64,000 bases of DNA, taken from assembly GCA_003427395.1 (NCBI GenBank), contig BFEA01000085.1, positions 1,187,237-1,251,236 on the forward strand, written 5' to 3'. Shown in pieces: positions 44,176-54,690 of the stretch; position 1 is the stretch's first letter; the number at the start of each line of letters is the position of its first letter. The position numbers were made by a program, and so were the translations under genes. Below the pieces are notes generated by a model, which saw only the letters and a program-made list of their open reading frames with translations, ran no database searches and was not told the origin of the DNA. Origin of the DNA: Chara braunii. Lineage: Eukaryota; Streptophyta; Charophyceae; Charales; Characeae.

Positions 44176-44800
44176 CCCCAACCTAAGACTGTCACTGAAC
44201 TCATGTCGTTTTCTGGGACTTGCCAGTTACTATAGGAAGTTTGTAAGAAACTTCTTCATAACAGTTGCACCTATGAGAAGACTGTTGAAGAAATAAAAAC
44301 CTTGGTTTTGAGACAAAGATTTTGAGTTTTCATTCAAACGATTGAAGTATGTTATAACTCACTACCCTATCTTAAAGATTGTTGATCCTTATCTCCCTTT
44401 CATTGTCACGACTGATACAAATCAATATGGGATTGGGGTTGTGCTACATCAGGACGACGGTAAAGGATATAGACCTATTGAGTTTATGTCCAACTTTCGT
44501 CAGAGAAATTTACTAACTCCACTTACGAAAGAGAATTATATGTTTTGGTTGCTGCACTAGACACTCGGAATGAGTTGGAAACACTACTTGTTACGAAGAC
44601 ACTTCATTGTCTATTCAGATCACTCTACTCTGAAATGGATAAAGACTCAACCGAGACTCTCTAAGAAGTTAGTCCACTTTTATTGATAGATTTGATTTTG
44701 AGTTGAAAACAATCAAAGATAATGTTGTTGCGGATGCTTTGTCCAGGTGTGCAAACTTCTTTGGTACCATTGTCTCCTACTTCGATATCGGGAATTAACT
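44176..44800 (+). pseudogene. Element A RNase H
   Basis: IVDPYLPFIVTTDTNQYGIG keeps the first catalytic Asp; GYRPIEFMSNFRQRNLLTPL and ENYMF follow. Beyond 44560 the frame is broken, then VVADALSRCANF reappears at about 44725, the usual end of Ty3 RNase H. Three or more lesions. Confidence 0.87.
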
Positions 44801-45560
44801 TAAAAAGCAAATAAGAAAAGGTTATGTAAACGATCATATTTGGAGTCCTATCATAGGGACCCTACAGAAAAATCATGAACTATTTCCTGAATATCAAATG
44901 ACTGATGACCTACTCTTCTTTGTGGATAAACCCAAAGAAAGACTGTGTATTCCTCACCAAAAACATATTAAAAGTCTAATTGTTGGGGAATGTTATGATG
45001 TTGAGAGACACTTTGGTTTCACGAAGGCGTATGCCGATGTTACAGAACACTTTGAATGGAAAGGAATGAAAGAGGATGTATTAACCTATGTGCGGACTTG
45101 TCTTATCTATCAGACAAACAAACTCTCACATGAGAATCCCTTGGGGCTACTGAGACCAGTACCTATTCCAAGTGAGTCAGGAAAGTCTATCTCCTTAGAC
45201 TTCATGAGTCTTACTAAGAGCCGAAATGACAACAGTCAGGTAATGGTCATTGTAGATAGATTCTCAAAATACGCTATGTTTATTCCTTTGCCAGCCGAAG
45301 CTAAGACTGAACTTGTCATCCAAAATTTTCAGATGCGATGGGTATCAGGATATGGTTTTCCAAAGACCATTGTATCTAATAGGGATGTAAGGTTGACAGG
45401 AATGCAATGACAAAAGTCGATGGAAGTGTATCGCACCAGGTTGACCATATCGTCAGGTAGGCATTCTGAAACGAATGGCCAAACTGAACACATGAACCGT
45501 CTGTGCCAACAACTTTTGCGCATTTATGTCCGACCCGATCAAATAGATTGGGATGAAAAC
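44801..45560 (+). pseudogene. Element A integrase
   Basis: 44898-45410 encodes ECYDVERHFGFTKAYADV, YVRTCLIYQTNKLSHE, SISLDFMSLTKS with the first Asp, VMVIVDRFSKYAMFIPLPAE and TIVSNRDVRLTG with the second Asp. Past a TGA the frame reads GRHSETNGQTEHMNRLCQQL with the catalytic Glu. In the zinc domain the first His and second Cys of H-H-C-C are both Tyr, each explained by one G:C to A:T change. The DDE triad itself survives. Confidence 0.9.
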
Positions 45561-46260
45561 TGACCTAAAATTGTTAGTGCCTATTATGATAGTGTATATA
45601 CTGTTACAGGAAGAGCGCCTAGTGCACTACATACAGGTTGGAAGTCTAAACGTCTCATTGATGCATTAACCAAGGACAAGATTCAAAGGCTACCCCCAAG
45701 AACTCGTGAATTTGCAGTTTTGTGTGAAAAATACATCAGAAAGGTTAAGGAAAACATACAAAAATCCAGTTACAGATGATTGAGCAAACCAATAAACATC
45801 GCAGGCCTTCACAGTTTGAAGAAGGAGATCTTGTCTAGATTAAGTCTAGAGAGTTTGCCCTAGAAGAAAATGTGTCTTAAAAATTGTTGCCTATCTACTA
45901 TCGACCCTGAGAAGTTCTCAAGGTGATTGGGGATGCAGATGGACCTTCTTACCGGATAGATGTACCCCCACAACTAAGGACCTATCCTGTCTCCCACGCA
46001 TCTAAACTTCTACCGTATGTAGAGGGAGATGATTTTCCTAACAGGCCATCTATGTTCTCACCCTCCATGGATCCATGGATGGAGGATATGAAGTTGAAAA
46101 AATTTAGGAACATGGTTACTTCTCTACAGGTGGCAGGGGAAGACCGCAAAAGTAGTACAATGTACAGTTCAAGTCTCAAACTGCGTCCGAAGCTAGATGG
46201 TTCAGTAAGAAAGAACTGTTACCTACCGCTCCTGATATTGTTGCTGCATATGAATGAAAG
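45561..46260 (+). pseudogene. Element A integrase C-terminus with chromodomain-like tail
   Basis: 45923-46130 reads DADGPSYRIDVPPQLRTYPV, SHASKLLPYVEGDDFPNRPS and WMEDMKLKKFRNM. After a frameshift near 46165 another frame gives TASEARWFSKKELLPTAPDI, VAAYE, then TGA. The order hydrophobic strand, EARW, helix resembles the chromodomain-type tail of chromoviruses, which steers integration to marked chromatin. The chromodomain call is less certain than the integrase call. Confidence 0.7.
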
Positions 46261-46318
46261 TTAAGAGAAAATTAATATGTTTTTTGCAGTGAAACTAAAA
46301 AAATTGGGCCGGCAGGAA

Positions 46319-47358
46319 TGCAATAACCCGTTGACTATGCCTCCTTGAATGGCTAAGGGGCCATTGGCCGCGACACCGGTATCTGGTCGTGAGGTAGAAG
46401 GGAGACCCCTTCAAAAATAGCCCAAGGGATGAGTACCCGACAATTGACTTCGGTCAACTGCCTGAGGCCCTACAGTCAAAGTCAAGACGGACCCAGCCTA
46501 GACCGCCGGTCAGACACACTCACTTGTTTGTATGCAGATACCAAGACAACATTAGGACAAGTGGAAGTCTGCAACTGTATACAATCCAGACCGTCGATTG
46601 TAAGTCAATATGAGCTACCGTGGGTGGGAGACCTGAGGTCAGTCTGCCTTGTCAAACACTACGTAAGACTTGGTCTCTAGGGAGTCAACATTCAGTCTTG
46701 CTATGTTGCCTTGACGTTGGTTTGATGCTGGCTCGATGCTAGGTTGGCACTGGCTGCAAGCTGGCGCTATGGACGGCGACGCAAGACCACTGCTGCATTC
46801 TGACGCCATTTGCTTTGGGCGTCAGCCTCTGCTGATGTGACGCAGGGCCACGCTGTCTTCGACTTGCTGATGTGGCGCATGTTACTCTGTCTTCATTACT
46901 GACGTAGCGGATGCCACGCTGCCTACATTACTGAGTTGGACGCGACAAGGAGGGAGATTGGGGTCTGTGAATGATTGAGAAGAGAGAGAATACTTACCTG
47001 CTCTTGACGTTGATATTATGCGTTTTAGAATATCTTCAATGTCATGAGGGAACTGTGCCCCGTGACACTCTTGATGTGGTCTGACCTGTCAGGCTCGTTA
47101 TTAGACGTTGTTGCATGACGTGGAGGAGAGAGGGAAGCCCAAAACAGGAGTGAGCATTGTCGGACTGCTATCTCAGTGGTCATTGATGGATATCTCTTCG
47201 ACCCTCTAACATGTCTATTCCCCGTCTCCTCTCGTCGTCTATTGGTTACCATACAATGTATTACAGATCACTTTCACGATTATTGGGAGACATTGTTCAG
47301 AATTGAGATCTACTGTGTTTTGACATTTGGCGAGTATCTCAAGACTGAGTTCATTACA
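46319..47358 (+). repeat. 3' LTR of element A
   Basis: 1040 bp, collinear with the 5' LTR. It has one extra unit of about 40 bp containing a TGATGTGGCGC-type motif (about 46829-46868), so the motif copy number differs between the two LTRs of one element. Confidence 0.93.
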
Positions 47359-47556
47359 ATAGTAATAAATAATAATAAAATATGTAACACAGCTCATTTA
47401 TTTATATTTATTCTAAAAATAGTCTAGCAATTAATAAATAAAATAGAGATTGATTTATAGTACTATTGGCATACTATATATTATTGTTATACAATATCTA
47501 TAATCATCATCTAGAATCACCTATAATCTCTATTTATATCTATATATAGATATTGT
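47359..47556. other. AT-rich target DNA between two insertions
   Basis: Starts with the ATAG target copy of element A and ends with GATATTGT, the left target copy of the hAT element. No gene. Confidence 0.8.
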
Positions 47557-48643
47557 CAGGGTAACTAGCGTTCAGGACGGGCCGAACGCCCGAACCCGAA
47601 CCCGAACGCCCAAGCGTATGGGACCCCTCAGGGATGCGTTCGGCTGTTCAAGCCAAACAAGGACCCCCCCCCCCATTCAAAAAAATCGAAAAAAACGATA
47701 TGTTATGAAGAAAAATAAATTAAACAAGATTTTCTTGAGCATTAAATCTAAATTCCTTACCAAATTTGAAATAAAAATAAAATACGGAAAATAATATTAA
47801 AAAAAAAAAAAAAAAAAAAGAATTAAATTTAGTGAGTGTGCAAGCACGTTTTTGACACCACCATCTTTGACGATTTTTCATTTTTTTGGGGCATAGCTAA
47901 ATGCCCTGAAAATTTACAGATGTGTACTTTACATAATACAAAATTCACTAAAAAAGTTTCAATTTTTTATTTTTTTAGACCCCGAACTAAAGTGAAAACC
48001 TTTTTAGCACACCGAACATGTTCGAAACTTTTCCGAACGTCCGAACATGTTCGGGTGTTCGGCCGAACGCCACCTGAACGTGTTCGGCCGAACGTACTAA
48101 AAAAAAAAAAAAAAAAAAAAATTGTGTTTGGGTTTTTGATTTTTAACTCAAGTTTGGTTATGAACTTGACCATACCTCCAAGGCAAAAGTTGTTTTTGTT
48201 ATTATTTTACATAACATATAGTTTTTTCAAATTTTTTGGAGAAACGTTTTTTCTTTTTTTTTTTAATATTTTTATGTTCGCGTTCAGAGACTTTCGGCGC
48301 TCGTTCGAGTTCGGTCCCGAATGTTCGGGTTCGGTCACCGAACCCGAACACGAAGCTACATAGGCGAAAACAAAAAGTAAAAAGTGAAAAAAAACGTGGC
48401 CGAGCACATTTTGACACCGCCATCTTGACGATTTTTAATTCTTATTTGGCTGAGGCAAATGAGGTCAAAATTTATAGGCATGTATGTCGCGCCATAGAGA
48501 AGTCACAAAAAAAAACTCAGAAAAAAATCAATATTTTTTTACCCCGAAATATGTTTTGGCGGGGGCCGAACACCATTAGGTTTGAACCCCGTACGTACGT
48601 AGGTCGGTCCGGGGACCTCCGTACGTACCGGCTGATGACCCTG
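47557..48643. mobile_element. Non-autonomous hAT transposon, 1087 bp
   Basis: Begins CAGGGTAACTAGC and ends, on the other strand, CAGGGTCATCAGC (10 of 13 identical). The 8-bp sequence GATATTGT flanks it exactly on both sides (47549-47556 and 48644-48651), the hallmark of hAT transposition. The interior has no transposase. CGAAC/GTTCG words are densely repeated near both ends, including CCCGAACCCGAACCCGAACG on the left and CGAACATGTTCG palindromes on the right; in hAT elements such subterminal repeats are transposase binding sites. Two poly(A) runs and AT-rich filler make up the rest. Confidence 0.93.
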
Positions 48644-48651
48644 GATATTGT

Positions 48652-50500
48652 AATATTTATAGTATTCTATATGTAAATTTTATTTGTATTTATAAATGAA
48701 TTATTGCTACTTTTGCTATTTTGTTTGTTCTTATATTTCTAATATTGTATTATATACATGTATGTATATTTATATTATTTTACTCATTCCATTGATCAAA
48801 TTTGAAATATATATTTACAAGATAAGAAAAACAACTTACGGTTTTAATATTTCAAATTGATTACATTCATTTTTATTGTTTTATTTTTTGTATTGTAACT
48901 TGTTTTTAATTGTGCTTTTTTTTATTGATTCAACATTGATGCTTCTTCCTAGGGAGAAACGTTCCCCTATCGATGTTATTTTACATCCTACAACTTCAAC
49001 AGACCGCTTAGTCCCAGTCATCTTTGGCGCAATAACACTCGATGAGTGAGTTATTACACACTCTTTTAAGGATCACTGCTTCTAGGCAAACCTACTGGTT
49101 GTCTTTGCACTCTCACCTCCTTTACCACTTAGAAGTCATTTGGGGGCCTTGGCTGGTGATTTGGGCTGTTTGTAATTCCTTATATGACTCGCCTAAGAAT
49201 TATAAAATTATGAGGAGGCTGGAGACTACTGGCGAGAATGTTATAAATCCAAGTGTATGGAGTTACGAAGGAGTTGCAGTTATTCACATTATATTGCCAG
49301 GGCTACTTTTTTTAGCAGCAAAAAAAAAAAGGAATAGCTCACTATAAACATATCAATGCAAGAACAAAAAACAGACGTATATTTGTATGATTTTTGTTTT
49401 TGCATTGAAATGTATATAATTAGCTATTGTGATCTTGATTATCAAGCCCGCTGTGATGAAATTTTGTAAAAGGTATGAGGTACTTGCGGTGTTGAGCACA
49501 CGGTCCCCGCTGTCGTGCTCATCCGTCCGGCACCGCACGGGGTAGCGAGGGACCCTCCCGACCGCATCACGCAAGAGTTTGTTTTAATTCTCGTCGCGAT
49601 ATATACATGGAGTTTCCGCAAGTCGCTCCGGCCGAGTGCGCCAACCATACCTCTCGCAAGCCCCTATGACAGGATAGGGCCTACGCGAGGCACGACTTAC
49701 CTCCACCTTACGGGAGTTGTCACCTCCCTTCGGTGGGCGTATCCCCGCCGAGCTACCAGTCCACATTACGAAAGTTGATCAGCTGCAATCGCAGAGGTGG
49801 ACCAGCCGAGGGCGTTTCTCGTTCGCTGTAGCATAGGGGGTACACGCGGTATTACACCTCTATCGGACCCGTACACGAACCGACATCTTGGGGGGCTGAG
49901 GTCCCAAGCGCGACTCGTCGCCGGTCGACTAGGACGCATCCCACACACCACGCGCACACCACTATAAAAAACATAAAAATAAAAACATACTTATACATAC
50001 GTACATATACATACACAAAACGACACTGAATAAACAACGCGACAACACTCCTAGTCCCTTAGTAGCCGTACCATAACTTTCCAATACGAAAATCAGATAT
50101 ACGTCACACGCGAGACTTAGTATAAAACCACGTGGACGCAGAGCCTACTCATATCCACTCGCAATGCAAGCGTGCGCAAGCAGTCGCAAGTATGACGTAT
50201 TATATAGTGCCCATAATCAAGCGGCCCCTCGTGGATCTGAGTACCGCTCATGACGCTCGAGCGTCAGACTCGAAGTGTCGTGAGGGTCTACTCCCTCACA
50301 ATATTGCATGGCTGAAGGAATAGCCGTGCGGCCGCTGCGAGACCTCCGATCTTTGGCCTGAGTGTCTCGGCAGGCGAGACAAATAGGCTCTACGCGGGGG
50401 ACGATTCCTTCCATGAAGAGTCTAGGGCTTGGGTTGTCCTCGACAAGGACCTCGAATCCCGGCCCAAGACCAATGTCCGACTAATAAATTATAAAAAAAA
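48652..50500. other. AT-rich then GC-rich unique DNA
   Basis: 48652-49440 is AT-rich. It contains one 101-codon plus-strand frame (49042-49347) with three hydrophobic stretches ([20 protein letters not shown], then [16 protein letters not shown]) and a Lys-rich end; I do not recognise it and rate it about 0.15 as a gene. From 49445 to 50500 the DNA turns CG-rich with many CGAG/CTCG words, like part of an LTR, but I found no partner copy. Confidence 0.4.
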
Positions 50501-51330
50501 TATACAATCGATGAAGGGGTTTTTCTTCCTTTTCTCAACCTCAACCCCTATTTGATCCTTAATACGTGGGCCCCTCAGGCCACACAAACTCTCAACATAG
50601 GTACACATATATTTTTATATATTTATAAGGGGGATAAGTATGTGACGATCACTTCTCACAATCACAGTGAGACTCCTCACAACCATATATATATGTGTGA
50701 TCGCAGGCAGACCAATCCAAATCCGAACCACATTACATACCTGCAATCACATTAAAGAGGCAACAAAAGTCAACGCGCTACACGAAGTCAACTCCAACCA
50801 ATCTCTCTACTCATACCCTTCACTTTAGCAACGCAAGCCCCAACCTCCTGTCAAACCAACCATAGTTAAATACTCAGTACGTTTGTTAAATGGTCATTCA
50901 ATAAAAGTTCGGGTGAAAACCTTAATAAAACAATAAAAATCATCAGGGCTAAAGCCTTTTTAAGTTGAGAATTGAGGGTGAATTGGTGTTGAGTCGTAAA
51001 CCAACGAATCGACAACCGACCTGTTATCAGTGATAACAGAAGGTGTCGTGGGATCAAGCTGAATCTAGTCCAAAATCCTAAATCGAATCGTTCAGAGAAG
51101 GACCTGTAATACAAAACAGGCCAACGTCCAAGCTAAGCTTATAAGCGCACAAGGAATAATTTATATATCACGTTCTTACAGAAATCCTTCTGATAACTAA
51201 GCCTAGGTCTACCTCTACTCACATGCCCAGGAAAAAGGCAGACCTTTGGCAGCATCCCCCTATTCAGGGTGGATCGTCCGAATCGTCACCTGTCGAACTA
51301 TAATCTACTCCTCTAAACTAGGAAAATTTC
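50501..51330. other. Non-coding repeat-element flank
   Basis: No gene. Contains a short (TA)n, a CAAGGAATAATTTATATATC phrase near 51150 and sequence leading into the 124-bp array. Confidence 0.4.
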
Positions 51331-51945
51331 GGCAGCGCTTCCTGTAGGAAAAACGTCCTTTCAAAATTTATACAAGTTCAAATATAGAACCTAAAAATAA
51401 ATTTTAACTCTTAAAAGTCAAATTTTGTCTAATTCCCTGAATTAGCAAAAATTTGGGCAACATCTCCTTTAGAAAGGTTGATTTCACAGCTTTATACTAA
51501 GTCAGACATAAACTCAAGAAGCAACTTCAGTTCTCATGCTACAAGATTTGACAAACTTCTTAGATTTGAAAAAAAAATTGGCAGCGCTCCCTCTAGAAAA
51601 GTGTCTTTCCAAAATTCGTACAAAGTTAAATCCAGAAAAATAATCCTAACTTCAAAGTCAAGGTTTTGTCTAACTCCCTGAATTAGTAAACATTTGGGCA
51701 ACACTTCCCTTAGAAAAGAAGGTTTCCCATATTCTTACTAAGTCAGACACATAAGTTAGGTAAAAGACCCAACTTTTGATAGTCAGATTTGACTAAGTCT
51801 TTGGTTTTGCAGAAATTTCGGCATCGCTTCCCGTAGGGAAAGTCACTTTCCAAGATTTATACAAAGCCAAGTACACAAAAAAAATTATCCTAGAAAATGT
51901 GATAATTGACTAAGTAAAAATAGACTCAGCTCAAAATATGCAGAA
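51331..51945. repeat. Five-copy tandem array, about 124-bp unit
   Basis: Units start near 51331, 51454, 51580, 51695 and 51820. Each starts with GG(C/G)(A)(G/A)C(A/G)(A/G)C(G/A)-CTTCC(C/T)(G/T)TAGGAAA-like sequence, then CTTTCCAAAATT(C/T)(A/G)TACAAA, a TAACTTCAAAAGTCA-like part, TTTTGTCTAA, and (A/T)GAATTAGCAAAAATTT. Units 1, 3 and 5 (GGCAGCGCTTCC) resemble each other more than units 2 and 4 (GGGCAACATCTCC), so there is a two-unit higher order. Confidence 0.85.
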
Positions 51946-52159
51946 ATCAAAACTAACTCCTATGGCTCTAGCACGTGGCGAGCAACTAAAGCAACTACCT
52001 ATCAAACTGAAACTCAGACTAAGTAGTAGCCTCACTAAGTCACATGTAGGCCAAACCACAAAGGTAAGTACTATTCCCATCCCAAAGTGAACCTCGTCAA
52101 ACAATAGTTCGTAATCTTTCAATGATTTATCCCTTTATACCCCTAGCTTACATAAGGCG

Positions 52160-53155
52160 TAAAGTCAGGCCACCAAAACTTATGGGACATGCCTGACCCA
52201 GCCATTGAGTATACACAGAACAGAGGGCACAACTACTTCTTTCTTCTTTGGGCATATGACTAGGTCATTCTAGTCTCCATGAACTGTTTAATAGCCAAGT
52301 TGTATATATCTCTCTGAACTTAATCTTCAAAGTGGGCGTAGGATTGAGCCATTCGTCTTAGAAACAATGCTCAGTCGGCCCAAGTTACCCTCAGTTATAC
52401 TCTTAGTTATGCTCTCTTCAGATTCTGATAAGCTATAGTCAGACTACCTAAACTTTTAAAATAGTCTTACTAGCCTGTTCTTAAATAAGATAGTAATAAA
52501 GTATAGCCAAATTATAACCTTTCGGTTCCAGCATGTGCGAGGCATTAAGCAAGACTACCTACACTTATAGAATAGTCTGACTCTCTGTCTGGTTCGTCCT
52601 CTCTGATCCAGTCTGTGTGCGACATGGGGTCAAGGTCACCCAAACTTATGAAAACGGCCTTGTCTTCTGCCAAAGTTACTCCCTCATAATAAAAGCAAGA
52701 AGAGGCTGAGCCACCTAGACTTATAAAATTACCTATACCTCCTCGTTCAGAACCAAATAAACAGGAAAGAAAACCAAAGCAAACAAGGCAACCAAGTCAC
52801 CTGAACTTACAGAATATGCTTGGCTCCCGAAAAGTCAATCACAATTAAACCTTCGCAAGTCAGAGCAACCGGACCACCTAAACTTATAGAATGACCTGAC
52901 TCTCCATGCAATTCCACAGCACTGGGTCTCCCCAAACTTATGGGGACTTCCCAGCCTTCAGAGCAATCAGNACCTAAACTTATAGAATGACCTGACTCTC
53001 CATGCAATTCCACAGCACTGGGTCTCCCCAAACTTATGGGGACTTCCCAGCCTTCAGAGCAATCAGACCACCCAAACTTATGGAATGGTCTCCAAGCAAT
53101 CCAAAATAAACACAGCACTAGGTCTCCCCAAACTTATGGGGACTTCCCAACCTTA
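52160..53155. repeat. Array of hairpin repeats with conserved loop CCNAAACTTATNGAA
   Basis: About a dozen copies of ACC(T/C)AAACTTAT(A/G)GAA occur, each flanked by complementary arms that differ between copies. Pairs: GTCAGGC/GCCTGAC (52164-52197), AGACTA/TAGTCT (52441-52467 and 52552-52578), CAAGGTC/GGCCTTG (52631-52662, with one G-T pair), CCAAG/CTTGG (52792-52823), CTGGG/CCCAG with an inner TCCCC/GGGGA (52922-52954 and 53018-53050), AGACCA/TGGTCT (53065-53091). Copies near 52706 and 52875 pair poorly. 52876-52970 and 52972-53064 are an almost exact duplication joined at an undetermined base (52971). Confidence 0.85.
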
Positions 53156-54317
53156 ATGACCCAGTCAAACTTTATGCAAAACTGCCTTCCTCCCAACCTT
53201 CCCCCAGATGCAAACCCCTTTTTCACAATCTGCTTTCACGCAACCAATAAGCTGAAACTTGAAATTGCATACACATTCCTTTACTTAGTCTGGGTTATGT
53301 CCTGAAAGCCACACCCAAAGTCAAATATAGGGCACACGCATTACACTCAGTCAACTCGTAGAAAGAAGTACAGGNAGGGGTTATAACTNGGTTTATAAAG
53401 GGANTTAGGAAATTACCGCTCAGTTCCCTGCCTCCAGAACTCCTCCTAAGTTTCGGCAGAGCTCCCGCAATCGGTGGGGCGAACCTCCCACAAAGGTCTT
53501 TGCACGGATTACGGGTTACAATCCCACCTGCCGCCTTCCTCTCAGAACCAATAGACCAGACTTAGAGGAAGAAAGACAAAAGTAGAAACATTAAGACTCT
53601 CAGATCCAAGGGAGTTACACTCAGACTCGCGGGAGATGACCTTGAAACCTTCACACGCTTGAGGGCTCCGCAATGGTGGTCAAAACGTGCAGCAACAGCT
53701 GGGCCAACGCTAAGTCAACCGACGAAGTCAAACCTCTGACGACTCCCCAGTTTGCAGCAATAACCCCCTTTTTAATAAACGCAGCCACTTCACAACCCTC
53801 GCGGTCTGAAATGCCTGGGTCGTAGCTCGAGATACGAGTCGTGGACCAAAAACACCGCCTTCCCCCCTTTCGCAGTAAAACAGCACCAACTGGCCCTGCT
53901 GCCGCCGAGGTGCGCGCAGGCTCCGACTGTGCAGCCCTCACCCAACTTGCTGTATCTGCCAACAGCTAGGACTGCAAACCCGTAACCGCAAGTCAGTGAC
54001 CAGATAATTTATCTCTTCCTCCCTACAGTGAAGCAACAACGTGATCCGACTATAGTGTGACAACCTGAGTGTACTTCAGGAATCGGCTATGTAGTCTCCA
54101 ACAAGCCTTGGCAAACACCTAGTTCACGGTCGGGCTCAAACCAACGCACAGGCCAATGGGCAGGTCTGCACCCTTGCGTCCGGTCTACTGCAGCCTTACT
54201 TTGACGAGTTGGCCTTGCTGCTGCTCCACTCGGCAGCAAATGGTGCCGCTGACCACAGGCCTGCAGCCTTGCAGCTTGCCTTCCGCCACTTCGTACCGTG
54301 AAATGGGCCGCGTTCCA
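53156..54317. other. Non-coding DNA between arrays
   Basis: No gene recognised. A TTTCGGCAGAGCTCCCGC phrase at about 53454 echoes the 124-bp unit start, linking this stretch to the same repeat element. Several single undetermined bases lie near 53375-53404. Confidence 0.4.
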
Positions 54318-54690
54318 CCGATAGGATGGGCAAGAATCGAATGACTCTTCCACTGAAATACATCGGCCAACAGGTAAGTTCCCATCCTCGCTGCTGTCCT
54401 CACGCTACCCCCTCGACAGAGTGAGCAAATATCGAATAAATCTTCCGCTAGAACACGAAAATAAACATTCTTGCTCGATATATATGCGCAGAGTGGAGTG
54501 ACTTCCGTCGATGGGATGGGCAAAGCCGGAGTGGACCTTCCCCTAGTGCACGCGCCTGCCAACATGTAGTTCTCCAATCCCGTGGTTGGCCACAGGCTAC
54601 TCCCGCCGATCCAATAGGATGAGCAAAATCGAATGAGTGTTTCGCCGGAATACGGGCGGGTACATTCCCGCGGAATCCCGCCTCAAAGCT
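54318..54690. repeat. Four-copy tandem array, about 95-bp unit
   Basis: Units start near 54318, 54411, 54506 and 54605. Shared order: CCGAT(A)GGATGGGCAA, AATCGAATGA, CTTCCGCTGGAATACG-like, and (C)CAACA. Copies are strongly diverged. Confidence 0.75.

Larger units (their letters stand above)
38774..47358 (+). mobile_element. Complete but dead Ty3/gypsy chromovirus-like element (element A)
   Basis: 8.6 kb on the plus strand: 5' LTR 38774-39765, PBS 39769-39780, leader, gag about 40835-42750, protease, RT with YLDD, RNase H, integrase, a chromodomain-like tail, 3' LTR 46319-47358. Both LTRs start TGCAATAACCCGTTGA and end TTCATTACA; the first 40 bases differ at three positions, so the insertion is not recent. 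ATAG precedes and follows the element (38770-38773, 47359-47362). Stops cut every gene, several in place of Trp codons. No good purine tract is seen before the 3' LTR. Confidence 0.93.

Noticed and set aside
47577-47610. Interstitial telomere repeat (CCCGAA triple)
   Set aside because: The unit is not the plant-type telomere repeat, has only three copies and is part of the CGAAC word cluster of the hAT element.
52160-53155. CRISPR-like spacing of a short conserved repeat
   Set aside because: The sequence is eukaryotic, the repeat is degenerate, spacing varies and there are no cas genes; the hairpin interpretation fits better.
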